Assembly: GCF_001700965.1 (NCBI RefSeq)
Contig: NZ_CP016756.1
Coordinates: forward strand, 3,214,501 to 3,278,500
DNA length: 64,000 nucleotides
Direction: 5' to 3'
From: Stenotrophomonas nitritireducens
GTDB taxonomy: Bacteria > Pseudomonadota > Gammaproteobacteria > Xanthomonadales > Xanthomonadaceae
Shown: positions 16,920 to 25,195 of the stretch, in pieces
How the letters are laid out: every line of letters starts with the position of its first letter
Numbering within the stretch: the stretch's first letter is position 1
The notes under the pieces: model-generated
What the model was told of the DNA's origin: nothing
Seen by the model: the letters and a program-made list of their open reading frames with translations, nothing else
Database searches by the model: none
Program-made: the position numbers and the translations under genes

Positions 16920-19351
16920 GGAATCTGGTTGGGATCGTAGTCGTCGTCGTTCGCTTCGATGTTGCTTGGCGGAACGAGGTAGAGGTCGTCTCGGTTGTAG
17001 CCGAGAATAGCACGGCGCAAGGTGCGGTCCGTGTCCTGTCCAACCGAGCTCAGGCCCTTGAGCACGAACTCGATCTGGAACGAATTGTTGAGGTCACCTT
17101 CGCGGTTTTTGACGTAACGGCGGGCCAGTGCGCGCACGGCCAGGCAGCAGCTGTCCCACTGCACGCCACCAATGATTTCCAGCGGCTTGCTGTCGAGCAT
17201 GGAGTAGTAATAGCGGCCGACGATGCTCCAGCGCGGGTTGATCGGGTACAGGAAGGAGAAGTCCGCCTGCTTGAGCTGTTCCTGGCCGGTGGTCGGGTTG
17301 CCGCGGTAGCGGTAGCTCAGGTTGATCACGCCGTCGTCGGGCAGCAGGTAGCGCGCACGCACGCTGGCCAGGTCTTCCTTGCGGAACTTGGGATTCCACT
17401 GGTAGGTGGAGCCGAGGGTCCAGCGGTCGGTCAGCGCCCAGTTGAGGTCGGCCACCCAGGCGGACTTGCTTTCGGCAACCACCGGGTCGCCGGGGTTGAC
17501 GGTGACCCGGGAGTCTTCGAAATAGGTGATCTGGCCAATGCTGGCGGAGAGCTTTTCGCGGCCATCGGCCTGGCGGATCAGGCGCGTGGTCAGCGCCGCG
17601 GTCAGCTGGTTGGCATCGTTCTGGCGGTCGGCGCCGGTGAAGCGCGAGTCGCGGAACAGCTGGCCCCAGCTGAAGGTGAAGGCGCGGGTGTCGAACAGCG
17701 GCAGATCCGACTGGTCGCGATACGGCGTGTTCAGGTAGAACAGGCGCGGCTCCAGCGTGTTCAGGTAAGACTTGCCCCCCAGCGTGGTCTCGCGGTCGAA
17801 GAACAGGCCCATGTCGAGGCTGGCGATGGGCATGCTGCGGGTCGGCGAGGTATTGCCGCGCAGCTGCTCCGGAGTGGCGGTGGCCGGGTCGATGCCGGCG
17901 GCCCGCAGCTGCTGGGCGCGGATGTCATCGGCCAGTCCGCGTTCCAGGTCATAGGCGGTGTAGCGCCAGGCCAGGGTCGGGGTGATGTACCAGGACGCGC
18001 CGCCCAGCGGCATCGAGATGTAGGGCTTGATGTCCAGGCGGGAACCACCGTACACCTTGGCAACATCGCCGGTCCGGATGTATTCGCCATCGGCATCCTG
18101 CGTCTTGTAGCGGATATCATCGTGGGTGAAACGCACCGCTTCGGCATATACGCCGGCTTCAAACCAGCGGCCGAAGGTCTCGTCCCAGGTGGCGAATAGA
18201 CGCGGTTGGCGGCTGTAAGGCAGCGACGCTTCGGTCAGCGTGTAATCGGTCAGCTGCCACTCGTCGGCCATGATGCCGGCGGTCCAGGCGCGGCCGGTGC
18301 CGTACAGGCCAGCAGTGCTCTGCATGTTGGAGGCGGTGATGCCGTTGAGGCGGTTGGCGAAGTCCTCGACGTAACGTTCGTCGCTGACCCAGGCCAGGTT
18401 GGCGCGCGCCTGCCAGTGCTTGTCGATGTTGTGGTAGCCGTTGAACGACAGGCTGCTGCGATCGCGATCGCGCAGCGAGTCGTTCGGCAGGTAACTGGTG
18501 TCGAGCTGGCCACGGCCGCCGGAGTACAGGTAGCGGAACTCGTTGTTGAGCATCAGCCCGCGCTTGCTCATGTAACGCGGGGTCAGGGTGTCGTCGTAGT
18601 TCGGCGCCAGATTGAAATAGATCGGCTGCGCGTAGTCGAACCCGTTGCGCCCGGACATGCTCAGCTTGGGATAGAGCAGGCCGGTCATGCGGCGGTCGTC
18701 GATCGGGAACTTGAAGTAGGGCGCATACAGCACCGGCACCTTGCCGATGCGCAGCACCGCGTTGCGCGCGGTGCCGAAGCCTTCGTCGTTGTCGACGTCG
18801 ATCTGCGGCGCCACCAGCTTCCAGATCGGCTGCGAGGGATCGCAGGTGGTGTAGCTGGAGTGGTGCATCTGCCCGGTCGAACCCTGCAGGTCCACCGAGT
18901 CGGCCGAGCCATTGCCGCGGCGGGATACCAGCTGGTAGCGGATATCGCTGATCTTGTGCGAATCGGTTTCCTGGTTGCCCTCGGCGCGCTCGGCCACCAT
19001 GCGGATCGATGAATCCGAATAACGGACATTGCCTTCGGCGATGTAGTTGCCGGTTTCGGTGTCCATGCGCAGGGTGTCGGCGCCCATGAACTGGTCGCCA
19101 CGCTTGAGCAGCACGTTGCCCTGGTATTGCGGCACGGTGCTGGTGCCGGTGAGCTCGTTGCCTTCGATATCGGTCGGCAGCTGCTCGCGGTTGGCGGCCG
19201 CCGCGGGATCGACAGGTGGTGCCTCGTCAAAGGCCGGCAAGGTGTCGGTGGCCGGGCATAGGCCCCAGTTCACCGGCTTCTCGTCAGCCCAGGCGGGCAG
19301 GCAGATGGCAATGCCCAAGGGCAGGGGAAGCAGGCGGAGAGCTCGGCGCAC
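16916..19351 (-). CDS. lptD: LPS-assembly outer-membrane protein LptD
   Basis: Outer-membrane barrel that, with LptE, inserts lipopolysaccharide into the outer leaflet. A GTG at 19351 gives 811 residues and a normal signal peptide (MRRALRLLPLPLGIAICLPA); ATGs at 19393 and 19444 would add 14 or 31 residues of unlikely leader. The jellyroll domain shows LLKRGDQFMGADTLRMDTET and YIAEGNVRYSDSSIRMVAE. The four disulfide cysteines are in NWGLCPA, YTTCDPSQPIWKL and WDSCC, the same pattern that needs DsbA in E. coli. The barrel C-terminus ends in an acidic Asn/Asp tail. surA overlaps downstream. Confidence 0.93.
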   Translation of the reverse strand: MRRALRLLPLPLGIAICLPAWADEKPVNWGLCPATDTLPAFDEAPPVDPAAAANREQLPTDIEGNELTGTSTVPQYQGNVLLKRGDQFMGADTLRMDTETGNYIAEGNVRYSDSSIRMVAERAEGNQETDSHKISDIRYQLVSRRGNGSADSVDLQGSTGQMHHSSYTTCDPSQPIWKLVAPQIDVDNDEGFGTARNAVLRIGKVPVLYAPYFKFPIDDRRMTGLLYPKLSMSGRNGFDYAQPIYFNLAPNYDDTLTPRYMSKRGLMLNNEFRYLYSGGRGQLDTSYLPNDSLRDRDRSSLSFNGYHNIDKHWQARANLAWVSDERYVEDFANRLNGITASNMQSTAGLYGTGRAWTAGIMADEWQLTDYTLTEASLPYSRQPRLFATWDETFGRWFEAGVYAEAVRFTHDDIRYKTQDADGEYIRTGDVAKVYGGSRLDIKPYISMPLGGASWYITPTLAWRYTAYDLERGLADDIRAQQLRAAGIDPATATPEQLRGNTSPTRSMPIASLDMGLFFDRETTLGGKSYLNTLEPRLFYLNTPYRDQSDLPLFDTRAFTFSWGQLFRDSRFTGADRQNDANQLTAALTTRLIRQADGREKLSASIGQITYFEDSRVTVNPGDPVVAESKSAWVADLNWALTDRWTLGSTYQWNPKFRKEDLASVRARYLLPDDGVINLSYRYRGNPTTGQEQLKQADFSFLYPINPRWSIVGRYYYSMLDSKPLEIIGGVQWDSCCLAVRALARRYVKNREGDLNNSFQIEFVLKGLSSVGQDTDRTLRRAILGYNRDDLYLVPPSNIEANDDDYDPNQIP

Positions 19352-19447
19352 GCGGTTCGCATTCGGGGGAAAACGGCCGCTAGCTTGCCGCATCGACTGC
19401 ATGGGGGCAATGAAAGCCTGCCGGGCGGGCCGGGCAGGGTTCATCCA

Positions 19448-20371
19448 TCAAGGGGTTGCGAGCAGTTCCTGGACGTGGGCGACGCTGCATTCGCGCAGCG
19501 CCTGCAGGTCGTAGCCGCCTTCCAGCATGGACACCACGCGGCCGCCGCAATGGCGTTCGGCAAGCTTGGCCAGTTCGGCGGTCAGCCAGCCGAAATCCTC
19601 GGTTTCGACCATCAGGTCGGCCTGGGGGTCGCGCATGTGGGCGTCGAAGCCGGCCGAAATGAACAGCAGTTGCGGCCGGAAGGCCTCGATCTGCGGCAGC
19701 ATTTCATCGGCCCAGGTGTTGCGGAAGCGGAAGCCGCCGCTGCCCGGTGGCAGCAGGATGTTGCAGATGTTGCCGACCCCACGCTCGCGCATGGTGCCCG
19801 AGAACGGGAACAGGCCGGACTGGTGGGTGCTGTAGTAGGCGACGTTCGGGTCGGCCTCGAAGATGGCCTGGGTGCCGTTGCCGTGGTGCACGTCGAAATC
19901 GACGATTGCCACCCGCTCCAGGCCGTACTTGTCGCGGGCGTAGGCGGCGGCCACGGCGATGTTGTTGAACAGGCAGAAGCCCATCGCGGTATCGGCGGTG
20001 GCGTGATGACCGGGCGGGCGCACCGCGCAGAACACGTGCCGATTGCCTGGCTCCAGCATCACTGCATCCACCGCGGCCACGCCGGCGCCGGCCGCATGCA
20101 GGGCGGCACTGGCCGAGCCCGGCGAGGTGAAGGTGTCCAGGTCCACGCGCCGCAGCGGCGCGGTCTGCACCTGCAGCACGGCGTCGATCAGCTCGCGGGT
20201 ATGCACCCGCGCCAGCTCGCCGAGCTTGGCCGGCGGGGCATTGCGCCATTCCAGCTGGTCGGGGAACGCCTCGCGCAGGGCCGAAATGACGGCGTGCAGG
20301 CGCTCCGGCGACTCGGGGTGGTCGATGCCGGGGTCGTGTTCAAGGCAGGCGGGGTGGGTGAATACCAGCAT
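19448..20371 (-). CDS. Histone-deacetylase-like amidohydrolase
   Basis: Zinc hydrolase of 307 residues in the arginase/deacetylase superfamily (acetoin utilisation, acetylpolyamine and HDAC-like proteins). Metal and catalytic motifs are HPESPERLHAVI, VRPPGHHATADTAMGFCLFN with the catalytic His pair, VDFDVHHGNGTQ, FISAGFDAHMRD and SMLEGGYD. Bacterial members deacetylate small molecules such as polyamines or acetylated lysine; the natural substrate here is unknown. It lies 96 bases upstream of lptD on the same strand and 56 bases after the cobalamin adenosyltransferase, and may contribute read-through into the lptD operon. Confidence 0.9.
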   Translation of the reverse strand: MLVFTHPACLEHDPGIDHPESPERLHAVISALREAFPDQLEWRNAPPAKLGELARVHTRELIDAVLQVQTAPLRRVDLDTFTSPGSASAALHAAGAGVAAVDAVMLEPGNRHVFCAVRPPGHHATADTAMGFCLFNNIAVAAAYARDKYGLERVAIVDFDVHHGNGTQAIFEADPNVAYYSTHQSGLFPFSGTMRERGVGNICNILLPPGSGGFRFRNTWADEMLPQIEAFRPQLLFISAGFDAHMRDPQADLMVETEDFGWLTAELAKLAERHCGGRVVSMLEGGYDLQALRECSVAHVQELLATP

Positions 20372-20427
20372 GGCCGCACTGTAACCGGCGCCGCCGCGCA
20401 GGCGCGGCGGCGTCTAGGAGGGAGGGA

Positions 20428-20982
20428 TCAGCCGTGACGGCGCTCGTGGTTCCACAGCACCTCGCCCTGGCCATCGGCCCGGGCAAGCACGCGGGACAGC
20501 ACGAACAGCAGATCCGACAGGCGGTTCAGATAGCGCACCGCCTCGGCCCGGATGTCCTCGACCCGGGCCAGGGCCACGGTTTCACGCTCGGCCCGGCGCA
20601 CGATGGTGCGGGCCAGGTGGCAGCGCGCGGCACCTTCGCCGCCGGCCGGCAGGATGAAATCCTTCAGCGGCGGCAGGTCGTCGTTGTAGCGGTCCAGGTG
20701 CTGCTCCAGCGCGTCGATATCGGCGGCATGGATGGCGGCGTGGCCGGGGATGCACAGCTCGCCGCCCAGGTCGAACAACTGGTGCTGGATGATGGTCAGC
20801 AGGTCGCGCACGTCCTGCGGCAGCGTGACGGCCAGCAGCACGCCGATGGCCGAGTTGGCCTCATCGACGGTGCCGTAGGCGTTGACGCGCAGCGAGTCCT
20901 TGCCGGTACGGCTGCCATCGCCCAGGCCGGTGCTGCCATCGTCACCGGTGCGGGTGTAGATCTTGGAGAGGCGGTTACCCAT
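20428..20982 (-). CDS. PduO-type ATP:cob(I)alamin adenosyltransferase
   Basis: Cytosolic enzyme of 184 residues that attaches the adenosyl group of ATP to cob(I)alamin, giving coenzyme B12. The PduO-type motifs are plain: KIYTRTGDDGSTGLGDGSR at the N-terminus, VNAYGTVDEANSAIGVLLA, FILPAGGEGAARCHLARTIV and RRAERETVAL near the C-terminus. It follows the BtuM-like membrane protein by only 14 bases on the same strand, so import and adenosylation of B12 are likely co-expressed. No other cobalamin biosynthesis genes are in the window, which agrees with salvage rather than synthesis. Confidence 0.93.
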   Translation of the reverse strand: MGNRLSKIYTRTGDDGSTGLGDGSRTGKDSLRVNAYGTVDEANSAIGVLLAVTLPQDVRDLLTIIQHQLFDLGGELCIPGHAAIHAADIDALEQHLDRYNDDLPPLKDFILPAGGEGAARCHLARTIVRRAERETVALARVEDIRAEAVRYLNRLSDLLFVLSRVLARADGQGEVLWNHERRHG

Positions 20983-20996
20983 TGCTCAGCGCCGCC

Positions 20997-21578
20997 TTAG
21001 TGGGCAATGCGGCCAGCGGCCGACTGCTTGTGGGTGGCTTCAACGGCAACCTGTACCAGCGCGGCGGCACCGATGTACATGGCGGCACTCTGCATGTACG
21101 GCAGCAGCCAGTCGCTGTAGTTCTTGGCCCAACCGGCGAAGCTCGGCTCGGCGACCGAGGCGCTGATCCAGTAGAAGCTGCCCTGCGCGATCAGGTGGCA
21201 CAGTGCCACCGAACCGATCACGGTGACCGCCAGCAGGCCCAGCGACTTGAGGCTGGCGCCGCTGTAGCAGCGGCGCAGCAACAGGCCACCGGCCCACATC
21301 GCGAAATAGGCCGGGATCAGCATCCAGTAGGCGGCCGAGACGCAGTAGTGCTGCCAGAAGTTCATGCCCTGGCTGGAAATCACCGCCCAGTCGACCACCA
21401 CGGCCAGACCCATCAACAGCGGGAACGCCCAACGGGTCCAGTTGCGCAGGTAGAAGCCGCCGATGAAGAACACCGCCCACGACGCGTCCGGGACCGGTGC
21501 AAAGTGGTTGATGCGGGTGCCAGCCATCAGCAGCACGAGCAGGGACAGGATGAAGGCGCGTTGGACGTTGGCGGTCAT
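20997..21578 (-). CDS. btuM: BtuM-like candidate vitamin B12 transporter
   Basis: Integral membrane protein of 193 residues with about six helices. I read it as BtuM, the solitary ECF-S-component-like B12 transporter of some Gram-negatives. In the family as I recall it, a Cys near 80 ligates cobalt, and His28, Asp67 and Tyr85 are conserved. Here the corresponding residues are His25 (TRINHFAPVPDASW), Asp63 (VVVDWAV), Cys79 and Tyr84 (HYCVSAAYWMLIP), with the Cys-Tyr spacing identical. The cobalamin adenosyltransferase gene 14 bases downstream supports the assignment. No ECF ATPase or T-component is present. The function remains an inference from residues and context. Confidence 0.72.
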   Translation of the reverse strand: MTANVQRAFILSLLVLLMAGTRINHFAPVPDASWAVFFIGGFYLRNWTRWAFPLLMGLAVVVDWAVISSQGMNFWQHYCVSAAYWMLIPAYFAMWAGGLLLRRCYSGASLKSLGLLAVTVIGSVALCHLIAQGSFYWISASVAEPSFAGWAKNYSDWLLPYMQSAAMYIGAAALVQVAVEATHKQSAAGRIAH

Positions 21579-21693
21579 GGGTGGCGGTTTCCGTTAATCA
21601 GACCACCATTCTAGCCGCAGTGGCGGTGAACCTGCGGTTGCGCTGCGGCATGGGCCCACGCAACCGCAACAGTGATCCCCGTATCATTGGCCC

Positions 21694-22905
21694 ATGAGCA
21701 AGAACCATGACGTAGTGATCGTCGGTGGCGGACTGGTCGGTGCCAGTCTGGCCATCGCACTGGACCGGCTGGGGCTGGACGTGGGTCTGGTCGAGGCCAC
21801 CCCGGGCGGGGTGATGCCGGCGGTATTCGACCAGCGCAACCTCAGCTTTGCCGCGGCCACGGTCAATGCCCTGACCGCGCTGGGGGTGATGCAGAAGCTG
21901 GCCAACCCGCCCGGCCCGATCCGCCGCATCCATGTCAGCCGCGCCGGTGATTTCGGCCGGATGGTGATGCAGGCCAGCGATTACGGACGAGAGGCCTTCG
22001 GCCAGGTGGTGGTGGCGCGTGACTTCGGCGAGGCGCTGGAAGCCCGGCTGGCCGAGCTGCAGCACCTGACCCGCTACCGCCCGGCCCGCTTCGTCGGCCT
22101 GGGTGCGAGCAGCGCTGGCCGTCGCGAGCTGATCCTCGCCGACGAGTCCGGCGAACAACGCCTGCAGGCGCGGCTGGTGGTCGGCGCCGATGGCACCCGC
22201 AGCGCGGTACGCCAGGCACTGGGCATTGACGTCAGCGAACACGATTACCAGCAGACCTTGTTTGTGGCGCGGGTGCGCGCGGCCAAGGCACCGGATGGCA
22301 GCGCCTATGAGCGCTTCACCGATACCGGCCCAACCGCTCTACTGCCGCGTGGCGACCGTCACTACGGCGTAGTGCACGGTGTGGCCCGCGACCAGGCCGA
22401 TGCGGTGATGGCACTGGACGACGCGGCGTGGCTGGCGCGGCTGCAGGGCGCAGTGGGCTGGCGTGCCGGGCGGCTGCTGGAAAGCGGCCCGCGCAGCGCC
22501 TACCCGTTGATCCAGGTGCTGGCACAGAAGCTGGTGGGAGAGCGCGCGCTGTTGCTGGGCAATGCCGCGCAGACGATCCATCCGCTGGGTGCGCAGGGCT
22601 TCAACCTGGGCCTGCGCGATGCGCTGACCCTGGCTGAGTTGATTGAAGATGGCGCACAGGATGCGGGCAGTGATGCACTGCTGCATGCCTATGTGGCGCG
22701 GCGTGGCCCGGACCGCGAGCAGACGCTGGCGTTCTCCGACGGGCTTGCGCGTTTGACCAGCAATGCCACATCGCTGATACGCCCGCTGCGCAGCCTGGGC
22801 TTCGTCGCTGCGGCGCAGGCCCCGGCGCTGCAGTCCTTCCTGGTCGGCGGAGCAATGGGCTTCCGTGGTCAGGTGCCCGAACTGTGCAGGAGCGAAGCGC
22901 GATGA
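21694..22905 (+). CDS. ubiH: 2-octaprenyl-6-methoxyphenol hydroxylase UbiH
   Basis: FAD monooxygenase of 403 residues in aerobic ubiquinone synthesis. The dinucleotide fold is VVIVGGGLVGASLAIALDRL, the middle motif is LVVGADGTRSAVRQALG, and the second FAD motif reads LLLGNAAQTIHPLGAQGFNL. The GNAAQ form, instead of GDAAH, distinguishes UbiH from the UbiI/UbiF group. It is divergent from the BtuM-like gene with 115 bases between, where TATCAT just before the start may be its -10. The stop overlaps the next hydroxylase by four bases. Confidence 0.9.
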   Translation: MSKNHDVVIVGGGLVGASLAIALDRLGLDVGLVEATPGGVMPAVFDQRNLSFAAATVNALTALGVMQKLANPPGPIRRIHVSRAGDFGRMVMQASDYGREAFGQVVVARDFGEALEARLAELQHLTRYRPARFVGLGASSAGRRELILADESGEQRLQARLVVGADGTRSAVRQALGIDVSEHDYQQTLFVARVRAAKAPDGSAYERFTDTGPTALLPRGDRHYGVVHGVARDQADAVMALDDAAWLARLQGAVGWRAGRLLESGPRSAYPLIQVLAQKLVGERALLLGNAAQTIHPLGAQGFNLGLRDALTLAELIEDGAQDAGSDALLHAYVARRGPDREQTLAFSDGLARLTSNATSLIRPLRSLGFVAAAQAPALQSFLVGGAMGFRGQVPELCRSEAR

Positions 22906-24080
22906 GCCGACGTGGGCAATGGGATGCGGTGATCGTTGGCGGTGGCGTGGTGGGCGCAGCCTGCGCGCTGGCGTTGGCCCAGGAAGGCCAGCAGGTGGCG
23001 CTGGTGGAAGGCCGCGAGCCGCCGCCGTGGTCGCCGCACAAGCCGGACCTGCGGGTGTTCGCCTTTGCCGCGGACAACGCTGCTCTGCTGGACACCCTGG
23101 GCGTATGGAAACAGGTGGACCAGTCCCGCGCGCACGCTTATCGGCGCATGCGGGTATGGGATGCCGCTGGCGGGGATGATCTGACCTTTGACGCCGATAC
23201 ACTCGGTCGCCGCGAGCTGGGCTGGATCGTCGAGAACGGCCTGCTGGTGGACCGTCTGTGGGCGGCCTTGCCGGCGGCGGGGGTACAGCTGTACTGCCCG
23301 GCGCGGGTGGAGGCGATGGAACAGGATGCGCAAGGCGTGCGCCTGCGCCTGGACGATGGTCGCCGCGTCGAAGCTTCCATCGCGATTGCCGCCGACGGCA
23401 GTGAATCCACCCTGCGTACCCTGGCCGGTCTGGATGTCAGCCGGCATGACTACGGCCAGCGCGGCGTGGTTGCCTACGTGGACAGTGCCTTGCCGAACGA
23501 AGACACCGCTTGGCAGCGTTTCCTCGCTACCGGCCCGCTGGCGGTGCTGCCGTTTGCCCGCAACCGCAGTTCCATCGTCTGGACCTTGCCGGATGCAGAA
23601 GCCGAGCGCGTGCTGGCACTGGACGAGGACAGCTTCAACCGCGAACTGACCAATGCCTTTGCCGGGCGTCTGGGCGAAATGCGGCTGGCGTCGGCGCGGG
23701 CGGCATTCCCCTTGCGTCGGCAGCTGGCCAAGGCCTACGTCGCCGGCCGTGTGCTGACCCTGGGTGATGCCGCGCATGTGGTGCATCCACTGGCCGGGCA
23801 GGGCGTGAACCTGGGCCTGCGCGATGTGGCCGGCCTGCGTGATCTGGTACGCGCGGCAAAACAGCGGCGTCAGGAGTGGAGTGCTCCGCACCGGCTGCAA
23901 CGCTGGGCGCGGATGCGCCGCAGTGAGAACACCGTGGCCGCCTACAGTTTCGATGCGATCAACAAGGTGTTCTCCAATGACGAGATGCACCTGACCCTGG
24001 CGCGCGGTGCGCTGTTGGGCTTGGCAGGGAAGATGCCGCCGTTGGTGTCGCTGTTCTGGAAACGCGCGTCGGGGCTATAA
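22902..24080 (+). CDS. ubiI: UbiI-type ubiquinone hydroxylase
   Basis: FAD monooxygenase of 392 residues, paralogue of the upstream UbiH. Motifs are AVIVGGGVVGAACALALAQE, IAADGSESTLRTLAGLDV and LTLGDAAHVVHPLAGQGVNL, with the GDAAH form typical of UbiI, UbiF and VisC. The most likely step is C5 hydroxylation of octaprenylphenol; a UbiF-like C6 role cannot be excluded from sequence, since Xanthomonadaceae commonly use UbiH, UbiI and a Coq7-type enzyme. The ATG at 22902 overlaps the ubiH stop (ATGA), so the two are translated together. Confidence 0.82.
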   Translation: MSRRGQWDAVIVGGGVVGAACALALAQEGQQVALVEGREPPPWSPHKPDLRVFAFAADNAALLDTLGVWKQVDQSRAHAYRRMRVWDAAGGDDLTFDADTLGRRELGWIVENGLLVDRLWAALPAAGVQLYCPARVEAMEQDAQGVRLRLDDGRRVEASIAIAADGSESTLRTLAGLDVSRHDYGQRGVVAYVDSALPNEDTAWQRFLATGPLAVLPFARNRSSIVWTLPDAEAERVLALDEDSFNRELTNAFAGRLGEMRLASARAAFPLRRQLAKAYVAGRVLTLGDAAHVVHPLAGQGVNLGLRDVAGLRDLVRAAKQRRQEWSAPHRLQRWARMRRSENTVAAYSFDAINKVFSNDEMHLTLARGALLGLAGKMPPLVSLFWKRASGL

Positions 24081-24105
24081 CCGGCCGCGGAGCACCGCGA
24101 TTCCT

Positions 24106-24314
24106 GTAGTGCCGAGCCATGCTCGGCAGAGGCTTTGCCGGTGCACCGTGATGTAGTGCCGAGCCATGCTCGGCAGAGGCTTTACCGGTGCACTGTGACG
24201 TAGTGCCGAGCCATGCTCGGCAGAGGCTTTACCGGTAATGCCCCAGCCGAGCATGGCTCGGCTCTACACGGTTTGGATGTATTGCCGGCTTCGCGGCTTA
24301 CGCCGCTCCCACAA
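24106..24314. repeat. Tandem array of GTAG palindromic repeats, 47-base period
   Basis: Three copies of GTAGTGCCGAGCCATGCTCG begin at 24106, 24153 and 24200, each followed by GCAGAGGCTTTRCCGGTGCA-like sequence, giving an exact 47-base period. A fourth inverted copy (GCCGAGCATGGCTCGGCTCT) lies around 24247-24266, and a member of the second family (GCTTCGCGGCTTACGCCGCT) at 24285-24304. The region separates ubiI from a convergent gene. Confidence 0.85.
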
Positions 24315-24326
24315 TCCACACCCGCG

Positions 24327-24725
24327 TCAGCGTAGCCAACCGGCCAACTGCGCGCGCGACAGCTTGCCGCGACGGCCGCTATCCAAGGCATTGAACTCAT
24401 CTGCCAGGGCCGGATTGGCCTGCGCTTCTTCGCGGCTGATGAAGCCATCGCCGTCCACATCCATTGCGTCGAAATCGATGCGGTAATTGCCGATCACGCT
24501 GTCGGGCTGGATCGAACGCACGGTGACTTGCGCTTGGTCGCTCGGCATCAGGATCTGTGTCGCGTGGGTGACCTTGCCGGTGGACAATGGTTGCTCGCGC
24601 ACATGCACCGGCACATCCACCAGCGGGGCGGTGACCGCGCCTTGTGGGGGCGCGGTCTGCGCATGCAGCGTGGTGAATGGCAGGGCGGCACACAACAGCA
24701 GGGCAAGGCGTGGGGCGGTGGACAC
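24327..24725 (-). CDS. Secreted EF-hand protein, copy 1
   Basis: Exported protein of 132 residues with a signal peptide ending at LHAQ. It carries one canonical EF-hand loop, DVDGDGFISREE (89-100), with acidic residues at the Ca-binding positions, followed by a degenerate second hand (DSGRRGKLSRAQ). A 30-residue Pro/Val stretch precedes it. The protein is clearly related to the next gene upstream, with matching IGNYRIDFDAMD and LSRAQLAGWLR ends, so the pair arose by duplication. A calcium-binding periplasmic or secreted role is likely; no partner is visible. Confidence 0.82.
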   Translation of the reverse strand: MSTAPRLALLLCAALPFTTLHAQTAPPQGAVTAPLVDVPVHVREQPLSTGKVTHATQILMPSDQAQVTVRSIQPDSVIGNYRIDFDAMDVDGDGFISREEAQANPALADEFNALDSGRRGKLSRAQLAGWLR

Positions 24726-24775
24726 GGGGCACCTCTGGGTCAGGGGAATTGCCAGCTTGGCACCGCACCCGCCGC

Positions 24776-25084
24776 TTACTTCTTCAGCCAGCCTTCCAGT
24801 TGGGCCTTGCTCAGGCGGCCGCTGTGCTGGGTGTCGATGGCATCGAATTCGCGTTCCAGGGTTGGGTCGGCCTTGGCTTCCGCACGGCTGATATAGCCGT
24901 CGTGGTTGCGGTCCAGCTTGGCGAAGTCGATATGGTAATCGCCTTTGATCGAGTTCGGTTCCTCGGAAGTCACGGTGACCGGGGTGCCGTTTTCATCCAA
25001 TGTGACCTTGCCGGTCTGCTGTGCAAATGCAGGGACGGCGGCGACGCAAAACAGCAGTGTGGGCAGCAGGCGGAGCATGTTCAT
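24776..25084 (-). CDS. Secreted EF-hand protein, copy 2
   Basis: Exported protein of 102 residues. The ATG at 25084 follows AGGAAGGA and opens a signal peptide ending at AFAQ; an ATG ten codons upstream lacks these features. The EF-hand loop is DRNHDGYISRAE (58-69), again with a degenerate partner (DTQHSGRLSKAQ). The mature N-terminus is shorter than in the paralogue downstream, which begins 50 bases after this gene ends. Both are probably on one transcript. Calcium binding is predicted from the loop; cellular role unknown. Confidence 0.85.
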   Translation of the reverse strand: MNMLRLLPTLLFCVAAVPAFAQQTGKVTLDENGTPVTVTSEEPNSIKGDYHIDFAKLDRNHDGYISRAEAKADPTLEREFDAIDTQHSGRLSKAQLEGWLKK

Positions 25085-25195
25085 GATGAATGTCCTTCCT
25101 CGCGGTGACGGCATGTCACCGCGCCGATGCTGGTCCCTGCAAAGTTAATTGCCGCTCAAAATTACATGCGTCTAATGCGGCCCGTTGCTGAAGGT

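Noticed and set aside
21579..21693. Possible cobalamin riboswitch before the BtuM-like gene (GCCACTG is present on the minus strand)
   Set aside because: The interval is only 115 bases and lacks the B12 box and other conserved blocks; the single GCCACTG is likely chance.
24106..24246. CRISPR array suggested by regular 47-base spacing
   Set aside because: The spacers are near-identical too, the units are palindromic GTAG elements and there is no cas gene.
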